From NCBI GenBank assembly GCA_963775505.1, contig CAVZIL010000009.1:1-64000 (forward strand): 64,000 nucleotides of DNA, written 5' to 3'. The stretch comes from JAIBJN01 sp963775505. Its GTDB lineage: Bacteria > Actinomycetota > Thermoleophilia > Gaiellales > Gaiellaceae. Numbering within the stretch: the stretch's first letter is position 1; every line of letters begins with the position of its first letter. Below are positions 56,949 to 62,907 of the stretch, piece after piece. The notes beneath the pieces were generated by a model. That model searched no databases and was not told the origin of the DNA. It saw nothing but the letters and a program-made list of their open reading frames with translations. A program made the position numbers and the translations under genes.

Positions 56949-58286
56949 ATGTTCGACACGCTGTCCGACAAGCTGCAGGGCGCGCTCGGCGATCTCCGGG
57001 GGCGCGGTGTCCTCACCGAGGAGGACCTCTCGCGAGCGATGCGCGAGATCCGGCTCGCGCTGCTCGAGGCGGACGTCAACTTCAAAGTCGTCAAGGAGTT
57101 CGTGACGCGAGTGCGCGAACGCGCGACGGGCGCTGCGGTCACGAAGAGCCTCAAGCCGGGCGAGGAGGTCGTCAGGATCGTCCACGAGGAGCTGACGGAG
57201 CTCATGGGGTCGGGCGGCTCCAAGCTCGCCTTCTCGGGACGGCCGCCGACGGTGATCCTCCTCGCCGGCCTGCAGGGATCGGGCAAGACGACCGCCGCGG
57301 CAAAGCTCGCTCTGCTCCTGCGCAAGCAGGAGGGGCGCTCGCCTGCGCTGGTCGCCGCCGACCTGCAGCGGCCTGCGGCGATCGACCAGCTGGAGCAGCT
57401 CGGTAGGCAGATCCAGGTCCCCGTCTACCTGGACCGAACGACGAAGGACGCGGTGGCGGTCGCGCGCCACGGGCTCGAGCAGGCGCAGGCGCAGGGACGC
57501 GACGTCGTCGTCGTCGACACCGCGGGGCGCCTCCAGATCGACGAGCCGCTCATGGAGGAGCTGGCGGCGGTGCGCAAGACCGTGAAGCCGCACAACGTAC
57601 TCCTCGTCCTCGACGCCATGACGGGCCAGGAGGCCGTCGCGGTCGCCGAGGCGTTCCAGGAGCGCGTCGACTTCGACGGCGTCGTCCTGACGAAGCTCGA
57701 CGGGGACGCCCGCGGCGGCGCGGCCCTCTCCGTCAAGGCGGTCACCGGCAAGCCGATCAAGCTCGCGTCCACCGGCGAGAAGCTCGACCAGCTCGAGTAC
57801 TTCCACCCCGACCGGATGGCGTCGCGGATCCTCGGCATGGGCGACGTGCTCACGCTGATCGAGAAGGCCGAGCAGGCCGCCGAGGCGGACGAGCAGGAGG
57901 AGATGGAGCGCCGCCTCCGTGCCGGGCAGTTCACGTTCGAAGATTTCCTCCAGAGCTACCGGATGATGCGGCGCATGGGCCCGCTCAAGTCGATCGTCGG
58001 GCTGGTCCCGGGGCTGGGCAAGCAGCTCCAGGGAGCTGACGTGGACGACCGGGAGCTGAGCAAAGTCGAGGCGATCGTCCTCTCGATGACGGTGGAGGAG
58101 CGCCGCCGACCGGAGCTCATCAACGGGTCGCGCCGGGCCCGGATAGCGAAGGGGAGCGGCACGACCGTGCAGCAGGTGAACCAGCTGCTGAACGCGCGTA
58201 AGCAGATGGCGAAGATGGTGAAGCAGATCGGGAAGGGGAAGACGCCCAACCTGCAGTCGATCGCGGCCGCCCAGAGGCGTCGCTAG
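56949..58286 (+). CDS. ffh: Signal recognition particle protein Ffh
   Basis: SRP54 GTPase. 445 residues: N domain (MFDTLSDKLQGALGDLRGRG), G domain LLAGLQGSGKTTAAAKLALL, AADLQRPAAIDQLEQLGRQI, VVVDTAGRLQIDEPLMEELA, VLTKLDGDARGGAALSVKAV, then the M domain (FHPDRMASRILGMGDVLTLI, FTFEDFLQSYRMMRRMGPLK, SRRARIAKGSGTTVQQVNQL) that binds 4.5S RNA and signal peptides. ATG at 56949. Heads ffh-rpsP-khpA-rimM-trmD. Confidence 0.98.
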   Translation: MFDTLSDKLQGALGDLRGRGVLTEEDLSRAMREIRLALLEADVNFKVVKEFVTRVRERATGAAVTKSLKPGEEVVRIVHEELTELMGSGGSKLAFSGRPPTVILLAGLQGSGKTTAAAKLALLLRKQEGRSPALVAADLQRPAAIDQLEQLGRQIQVPVYLDRTTKDAVAVARHGLEQAQAQGRDVVVVDTAGRLQIDEPLMEELAAVRKTVKPHNVLLVLDAMTGQEAVAVAEAFQERVDFDGVVLTKLDGDARGGAALSVKAVTGKPIKLASTGEKLDQLEYFHPDRMASRILGMGDVLTLIEKAEQAAEADEQEEMERRLRAGQFTFEDFLQSYRMMRRMGPLKSIVGLVPGLGKQLQGADVDDRELSKVEAIVLSMTVEERRRPELINGSRRARIAKGSGTTVQQVNQLLNARKQMAKMVKQIGKGKTPNLQSIAAAQRRR

Positions 58287-58302
58287 AGAGAGAAAGGACC
58301 GA

Positions 58303-58542
58303 ATGGCAACTCGCATCAGACTGGCCCGCGTGGGCTCCAAGAAGAACCCGATCTACCGGGTCGTCGTCGCCGACGCGCGCTCGCCGCGCGACGGGCGCTT
58401 CATCGAGATCGTCGGGCGCTACAACCCGCAGACGGACCCGTCGACGATTTCCCTCGACGCCGAGAAGATCCAGGAGTGGATCGGCAAGGGCGCGCAGCCG
58501 AGCGACTCGGTCAAGCGCCTCATGAAGGCCCAGGGAATCTAG
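58303..58542 (+). CDS. rpsP: 30S ribosomal protein S16
   Basis: 79 residues: ATRIRLARVGSKKNPIYRVV, VADARSPRDGRFIEIVGRYN, PQTDPSTISLDAEKIQEWIG, KGAQPSDSVKRLM. Has a purine-rich SD (GAAAGGA) 6 bases before ATG. Conserved order with ffh, khpA, rimM and trmD. Confidence 0.98.
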   Translation: MATRIRLARVGSKKNPIYRVVVADARSPRDGRFIEIVGRYNPQTDPSTISLDAEKIQEWIGKGAQPSDSVKRLMKAQGI

Positions 58543-58552
58543 GCCGTACCCC

Positions 58553-58789
58553 ATGGAGGAAATGCTCGAATACCTCGCCAGAAACCTCGTCGAGAGACCT
58601 GACGAGGTGCGGGTCGAGCGCACCGAGCGCGACGGGGCGGTCGTGCTCAGGCTTCACGTCGCCGAGGAGGACATCGGCAAGGTGATCGGCCGCCAGGGAC
58701 GCATCGCCAGGGCGCTGCGGACGCTCGTGCGCGCAAGCGGCGGGCGCCGGCACGAGCGCGCGCTGCTCGAGATCGTTGACGCCCGCTGA
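58553..58789 (+). CDS. khpA: KH-domain RNA-binding protein KhpA
   Basis: 78 residues: MEEMLEYLARNLVERPDEVR, VLRLHVAEEDIGKVIGRQGR with the KH GxxG loop (GRQG), IARALRTLVRASGGRRHERA. Forms an RNA chaperone with KhpB/Jag in Gram-positives; KhpB is not in this window. ATG at 58553. The rimM TTG start lies inside its last codons. Confidence 0.94.
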   Translation: MEEMLEYLARNLVERPDEVRVERTERDGAVVLRLHVAEEDIGKVIGRQGRIARALRTLVRASGGRRHERALLEIVDAR

Positions 58790-59249
58790 CCGCTGGGTCG
58801 CCGTGGGCCGGGTCGGTCGTCCGCACGGCCTCGCGGGAGCGTTCGTCGTCGAGCGGGCAAGCGAGGATCCCGCTCGTTTCGCGGAAGGCGCGACCGTCTA
58901 CGCCGGCCGCGAGCCGGTCACGGTCGTCGAGAGCAAGCGCTCGGGCGGACGGCTCGTGGTCCGTCTCGATCGGAACGTCGCGCGGGGCGCCGCGCTCGAG
59001 GTTCCCGCGTCCGAGCTGCCTCCGGCAGGCGCGGGCCGGTACTACGTCTTCGAGCTCGTCGGCCTCTCGGTCGTCGAGGAGGGCGGGAGGGTGCTGGGCC
59101 TCGTGGAGGACGTGACGCCCGGCGTGGCGAACGACGTCCTCGAGGTGGAGGGAGGGATCGCGCTGCCGCTGGTGGAGGAATGCGTTCGCGCGGTCGATCT
59201 CGAGGAGGGCCGGATTCTGATTGCGCCCGGTTTCGTGCCCGAAAGCTAA
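58776..59249 (+). CDS. rimM: Ribosome maturation factor RimM
   Basis: 157 residues. N-terminal beta barrel (VAVGRVGRPHGLAGAFVVER), PRC-barrel C terminus (GRYYVFELVGLSVVEEGGRV, VTPGVANDVLEVEGGIALPL). Binds S19 during 30S assembly. TTG 58776 overlaps khpA by 14 bases and gives MTPADRWVAVGRVGRPHG, the expected N terminus. Confidence 0.94.
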   Translation: MTPADRWVAVGRVGRPHGLAGAFVVERASEDPARFAEGATVYAGREPVTVVESKRSGGRLVVRLDRNVARGAALEVPASELPPAGAGRYYVFELVGLSVVEEGGRVLGLVEDVTPGVANDVLEVEGGIALPLVEECVRAVDLEEGRILIAPGFVPES

Positions 59250-59252
59250 TCT
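59247..59252 (+). promoter_or_regulatory. -10 box of trmD
   Basis: TAATCT overlapping the rimM stop, 8 bases before ATG 59261. Confidence 0.5.
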
Positions 59253-59260
59253 CGCAGCCG

Positions 59261-59917
59261 ATGCAGATCGACGTCTTCACACTGCTTCCACACGCCTTCT
59301 CGTGGCTGACCGAGCAGCGTCCGGTCGCAGCCGTGCTGGGCTCCGAGCTCGATCTGCGCTTCCTCAACTACCGCGACTACACCCCTCTCACCGGGGGGCA
59401 GGTCGACGACGAGCCGTACGGCGGTGGGGCGGGCATGGTGCTGCGCGTCGACGTCGTCTGCGCCGCACTCGAGGCCGTCTACGACGAGCCCGACGGCCGC
59501 CGAGTGCTCGCCTTCTCGCCACAGGGGCGGCAGCTCGACCAGGCTCTCGTCGACGAGTTGGCCGGCGAGGAGGCCATGACCCTGCTCTCCGCGCGCTTCG
59601 AAGGCTTCGACGAGCGCATCCTGGAGTACGTCGCCACCGACGTCGTCTCGATCGGGCCGTACGTCCTCTCCGGCGGCGAGCTACCGGCCATGGTCCTCCT
59701 GGACGCGGTGGCCAGGCGCCTCCCCGGCGCCATCCGGGAGGAGAGCGCCGCCGTCGAGAGCTTCTCCGCCGCCCTCGAGGGCGGCTTCGAGTACCCGCAC
59801 TACACGCGGCCGGCCGAGTTCCGGGGCTGGCGCGTGCCCGAGGTGCTCCTCTCGGGCAACCATGCCCTCATCGAGACGTGGCGGCGGGATCGAAGCAGGG
59901 AAAGGACGCTCTCGTGA
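59261..59917 (+). CDS. trmD: tRNA (guanine-37-N1) methyltransferase TrmD
   Basis: 218 residues, trefoil-knot SPOUT enzyme: MQIDVFTLLPHAFSWL, NYRDYTPLTGGQVDDEPYGG, GAGMVLR, LLSARFEGFDERILEYVATD, IGPYVLSGGELPAMVLLDAV (SAM knot), YPHYTRPAEFRG, VLLSGNHALIETWRRDRS. ATG at 59261. Its TGA stop forms the left direct repeat of element B3. Confidence 0.97.
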   Translation: MQIDVFTLLPHAFSWLTEQRPVAAVLGSELDLRFLNYRDYTPLTGGQVDDEPYGGGAGMVLRVDVVCAALEAVYDEPDGRRVLAFSPQGRQLDQALVDELAGEEAMTLLSARFEGFDERILEYVATDVVSIGPYVLSGGELPAMVLLDAVARRLPGAIREESAAVESFSAALEGGFEYPHYTRPAEFRGWRVPEVLLSGNHALIETWRRDRSRERTLS

Positions 59918-60057
59918 GCGTCGCTCGCCTCCGGCTCGCTCCCGTGGGGGAAACGCATGTTTCCCCCACGTGCCCCCTTCTTCGAGACAGTGAGGGAACC
60001 TCCCGGTTCCCTCACACACCCTCCACTGCTCATAGGCCAAGGATCGGCCTATGAGCG
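59915..60057 (+). repeat. Three-hairpin element family B, copy B3, with 6-base direct repeats
   Basis: TGAGCG at 59915-59920 and 60052-60057 flank a 131-base insert between trmD and lepB. Hairpin 1 CGTGGGGGAAAC-GCAT-GTTTCCCCCACG (59943-59970), hairpin 2 identical to B1 and B2 (59990-60015), hairpin 3 GCTCATAGGCC-AAGGATC-GGCCTATGAGC (60028-60056). The last base of the insert plus TG of the repeat makes the lepB ATG at 60051. Confidence 0.85.
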
Positions 60058-60650
60058 GCCCGCTCGACCGCGTGACCTCGTCGCTGCCGCAGCCCTGGGA
60101 CACGGTTGTCGACTGGGCGGTGACGATCGCGATCGCCGTCGCGGCCGTGCTCGCGATCAAGACGTGGGTCGTGAACCCGTACCGGATCCCCTCGTCCTCG
60201 ATGGAGCCGACCCTCCACTGCGCAGAGCCGGCGGCCGGCTGCCAGGCCGGTGCCTCCGACCGGGTGCTCGCCAACCGCTTCATCTACCGCTTCCGCGACC
60301 CGAGCCGAGGGGACATCGTCGTCTTCGACACCCCCGAGCGCGCGGTGCGGCGCTGCGGGGCGGGCGGGACCTTCGTCAAGCGCCTCGTCGGCCTCCCTGG
60401 AGAGCGCATCTCGAGCGCGCAGGGCGTCGTCTACATCGACGGAGAGCGCCTCGACGAGCCGTACGTGAACGGCGGGCCTCCCGGGCCGGACTTCCGGGAG
60501 CGGGTGCTGGGAGCCGACGAGTACTTCATGCTGGGCGACAACCGTGGTCAGTCCTGCGACAGCCGAAAGTGGGGACCCGTGACGCGGGACGACCTCATCG
60601 GGCCCGTGTTCGCCATCTACTGGCCGCTCACCCGGCTCGGTCTCTACTAG
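60051..60650 (+). CDS. lepB: Signal peptidase I, first copy
   Basis: Cleaves Sec/Tat signal peptides at the membrane surface. 199 residues. One N-terminal membrane helix (WAVTIAIAVAAVLAIKTWVV), catalytic serine in RIPSSSMEPTL, RGDIVVFD, catalytic lysine in GGTFVKRLVGLPGERI, and YFMLGDNRGQSCDSRKWGPV. ATG 60051 is supplied by element B3; before the insertion GTG-AGC-GGC overlapped the trmD stop. The cysteine pair in LHCAEPAAGCQ is shared with the second copy. Confidence 0.95.
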   Translation: MSGPLDRVTSSLPQPWDTVVDWAVTIAIAVAAVLAIKTWVVNPYRIPSSSMEPTLHCAEPAAGCQAGASDRVLANRFIYRFRDPSRGDIVVFDTPERAVRRCGAGGTFVKRLVGLPGERISSAQGVVYIDGERLDEPYVNGGPPGPDFRERVLGADEYFMLGDNRGQSCDSRKWGPVTRDDLIGPVFAIYWPLTRLGLY

Positions 60651-60652
60651 CA

Positions 60653-61264
60653 GAGGCCTGGGAGGCCGTCTTCTTCCGCCGCAAGCTCGAGTCGCTCCCT
60701 GCCCCCTGGCCGACGGTCGTCGACTGGGCGCTGACGATCGCGCTCGCGGTCGTCGCCGTGCTCGCGATCAAGGCGTGGGTCGTGAACCCGTACCGCATCC
60801 CGTCCTCCTCGATGGAGCCCACGCTCCACTGCGCGAGACCGGCACAGGGCTGCCAGGCGGCCAGGTCGGACCGGGTGCTCGCCAACCGCTTCGTCTACCA
60901 CTTCTCCGACCCCGAGCGGGGCGACATCGTCGTCTTCGAGACGACGCCCGAGGCCGAGAGGGTCTGTCCCGGGCCCGGGGGCGTGTTCGTGAAGCGCCTG
61001 GTCGGTCTCCCCGGCGACACGATCGAGGTTCGTGACGGCCAGCTGTACCTGAACGATGTTCCCCAGCCCGAGCCGTACGTCAACGGAACGGACGCGGGCG
61101 GAAACTTCGGGCCGGAAACGGTTGGCGAGGACCAGTACTTCATGATGGGAGACAATCGCAACGACTCCTGCGACAGCCGGCGCTGGGGCACCGTTCCGCG
61201 GGAGAACCTCATCGGCCCCGTGTTCGCGCGCTACTGGCCGGTCCAGCGGATCGGCTTCCAGTGA
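60653..61264 (+). CDS. lepB: Signal peptidase I, second copy; no canonical start
   Basis: About 200 residues, a tandem paralogue of the preceding gene: LPAPWPTVVDWALTIALAVV, AVLAIKAWVVNPYRIPSSSM (catalytic S), RGDIVVFETTPE, VFVKRLVGLPGDTIEVRDGQ (catalytic K), YFMMGDNRNDSCDSRRWGTV. The frame is open from the end of the first copy, but no ATG, GTG or TTG occurs before the membrane helix; the given start is only the frame boundary. Either an unusual start, an indel, or coupled re-initiation. Both catalytic residues are intact. Confidence 0.88.
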   Translation, partial: EAWEAVFFRRKLESLPAPWPTVVDWALTIALAVVAVLAIKAWVVNPYRIPSSSMEPTLHCARPAQGCQAARSDRVLANRFVYHFSDPERGDIVVFETTPEAERVCPGPGGVFVKRLVGLPGDTIEVRDGQLYLNDVPQPEPYVNGTDAGGNFGPETVGEDQYFMMGDNRNDSCDSRRWGTVPRENLIGPVFARYWPVQRIGFQ

Positions 61265-61278
61265 GAGCGTGCGTTCGC

Positions 61279-61312
61279 TAGCATTCCCGCGCGGCCTCGG
61301 GCCGCCCTTTTC
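61279..61312 (+). promoter_or_regulatory. rplS promoter and short leader
   Basis: TAGCAT (61279-61284) then 28 bases containing GGCCTCGGGCCGCCC before ATG 61313. The imperfect GGCC-rich inverted sequence could be an L19 autoregulation site. Confidence 0.4.
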
Positions 61313-61663
61313 ATGACCACGCCGATCGACATCCTCGAGCGCAAGCAGCTGCGCGACGACATCCCGCAGTTCAAGGCGGGCGACACGGTGCGCGTTCACT
61401 TCCAGGTGATCGAGGGACAGCGCCGCCGGGTTCAGGTCTTCGAGGGCATCGTCCTCAAGCGCCAGGGCGCCGGCGTGCGCGAGACCTTCACGGTCCGCAA
61501 GAACTCCTTCGGCGTCGGCGTCGAGCGGACGTTCCCGCTCCACTCGCCCAAGATCGACAGGATCGAGGTGGCCGCGATCGGCGACGTCAATCGCGCCAAG
61601 CTCTACTACTTGCGCTCGAAGGTGGGCAAGAAGGCGCGCGTGCGCGAGAAGCAGCGGACCTAG
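61313..61663 (+). CDS. rplS: 50S ribosomal protein L19
   Basis: 116 residues: PIDILERKQLRDDIPQFKAG, DTVRVHFQVIEGQRRRVQVF, EGIVLKRQGAGVRETFTVRK, PLHSPKIDRIEVAAIGDVNR, AKLYYLRSKVGKKARVREK. ATG at 61313. Followed by a perfect 14-bp hairpin. Confidence 0.98.
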   Translation: MTTPIDILERKQLRDDIPQFKAGDTVRVHFQVIEGQRRRVQVFEGIVLKRQGAGVRETFTVRKNSFGVGVERTFPLHSPKIDRIEVAAIGDVNRAKLYYLRSKVGKKARVREKQRT

Positions 61664-61666
61664 TAG

Positions 61667-61698
61667 TTCGAGAACGGCCGCAAGCGGCCGTTCTCGAA
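61667..61698 (+). terminator. Strong hairpin after rplS
   Basis: TTCGAGAACGGCCG-CAAG-CGGCCGTTCTCGAA, 14 perfect base pairs, four bases after the L19 stop. No T-run follows, as is common for terminators in GC-rich actinobacteria. The remaining 61699-61837 shows no gene that I can support. Confidence 0.75.
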
Positions 61699-61837
61699 GG
61701 GGCGCACTCTTCCGGCGGACGCTCGCACGAACAGCCGCCCTCCTCGCCAAGCAGAGGCACATCGACAACCGTGCCGTGTTCCACGCTGTTCTGTACCGGA
61801 AGGGGCCTCCCCGGGCGTGCGCATCGTCCGCCCGCGC

Positions 61838-61843
61838 TATTCT
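61838..61843 (+). promoter_or_regulatory. -10 box of rnhB operon
   Basis: TATTCT with a 7-base spacer to GTG 61851. Confidence 0.5.
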
Positions 61844-61850
61844 CGGGCCC

Positions 61851-62534
61851 GTGGCGACCATCCGCCGCCCGGGCCGCAAGCTCCTCGCCTTCGACCGCCG
61901 CTTCGACGTTCGCTTCGTCGCCGGCGCCGACGAGGCCGGCCGCGGGAGCCTCGCGGGTCCGCTCGTCACGGCGGGCGTCCTCCTCGACTACGAGCGCCTG
62001 CGCGACCACGCCGTCCGCCCACTCGCCCTGCTCAACGACTCGAAGCAGGTCGACCCCGCCCAACGCGAGGAGCTCTTTCGGGCGGTCGCGCGGTGCGCAA
62101 CCCGGATCGCGGTCCGGGTGATTCCGCCCGCGGCGATCGACCGCGACGGGCTGCACCGGTCCAATCTCCGCGGCCTGCGAGAGGCGTTGGCGGCGCTCTC
62201 GCCGCCTGCCGAGGTGTGCCTGGTGGACGGCTTCCGCCTCGGCCCGCTCGCGCCGGACCACCGGGCGGTCGTCGACGGGGACACGAAGAGCGCGGCGATC
62301 GCCGCCGCCTCGATCGTGGCGAAGGTCGTGCGGGATCGCGCGATGCGGCGCCTCGACGCCGTGTACCCGAACTACGACTTCGCCTCGCACGTCGGCTACA
62401 TCACGCCGGGCCATTCGGCGCTCGTGCGCCGCCTCGGGCCGAGCGCGATCCACCGCCGCTCCTTCGACGCCCGCTGCTATGCGGAGCTCGAGAACGAGGC
62501 CGAGGCCGAGCTCGTCACGGCGGCTCGGGCCTGA
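61851..62534 (+). CDS. rnhB: Ribonuclease HII
   Basis: Removes RNA from RNA-DNA hybrids. 227 residues with the catalytic acids in VAGADEAGRGSLAGPLVTAG (D, E), LVDGFRLGPL (D) and STIDGDTKS-like VVDGDTKSAAIAAASIVAKV; also YDFASHVGYITPGHSALVRR. GTG 61851 directly after a leaderless promoter; ATG 61776 would add 25 unlikely residues. The rplS-rnhB-yraN-comM order is typical of actinobacteria. Confidence 0.96.
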   Translation: MATIRRPGRKLLAFDRRFDVRFVAGADEAGRGSLAGPLVTAGVLLDYERLRDHAVRPLALLNDSKQVDPAQREELFRAVARCATRIAVRVIPPAAIDRDGLHRSNLRGLREALAALSPPAEVCLVDGFRLGPLAPDHRAVVDGDTKSAAIAAASIVAKVVRDRAMRRLDAVYPNYDFASHVGYITPGHSALVRRLGPSAIHRRSFDARCYAELENEAEAELVTAARA

Positions 62535-62847
62535 GGCCGAGCGGCGCGTCCGCCGCCACTACCGTCTGCGCGGGTACCGGATTCTCGCGACGAACGCCCG
62601 CGCCGGCGGCTACGAGCTCGACATCGTCGTGCGGCGCGGCCGGACGGTGGTGATCTGCGAGGTGAAGGCGCGCAGCGGATTGGCGTACGGCAGTCCGCTC
62701 GAGGCCGTCGGACCCGAGAAGGCCCGCCGGGTCAGGCAGGCCGCCGAGGCCTGGCTCGCGCTTCGGCCGGAGCTGGCCGATCTCGACGTGCGCTTCGAGG
62801 CCGTCGCGGTCAGCGGCCGGCGCATCGAGCGCGCTCCGTTCGATTAG
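62479..62847 (+). CDS. YraN/UPF0102 family nuclease-like protein
   Basis: A 122-residue protein with the restriction-endonuclease fold of the YraN family: LGPEAERRVRRHYRLRGYRI, YELDIVVRRGRTVVICEVKA (E..D...EVK active-site pattern), FEAVAVSG. ATG 62479 lies inside rnhB (56-base overlap); the start could be shorter but no closer canonical start exists. Probable DNA-processing helper next to comM. Confidence 0.9.
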   Translation: MRSSRTRPRPSSSRRLGPEAERRVRRHYRLRGYRILATNARAGGYELDIVVRRGRTVVICEVKARSGLAYGSPLEAVGPEKARRVRQAAEAWLALRPELADLDVRFEAVAVSGRRIERAPFD

Positions 62848-62894
62848 CGCAGACTCGGCGCGATCCCGTGCGCCACGTGTGCGCCGGTCCGCCG

Positions 62895-62900
62895 TAGCGT
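62895..62900 (+). promoter_or_regulatory. -10 box of comM
   Basis: TAGCGT with a 7-base spacer to GTG 62908. Confidence 0.45.
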
Positions 62901-62907
62901 CGTGCGG

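Noticed and set aside
61776..61850. Longer rnhB starting at ATG 61776
   Set aside because: The extra residues (FHAVLYRKGPPRACASS) have no family match and the -10 box TATTCT lies inside them, 7 bases before GTG 61851.
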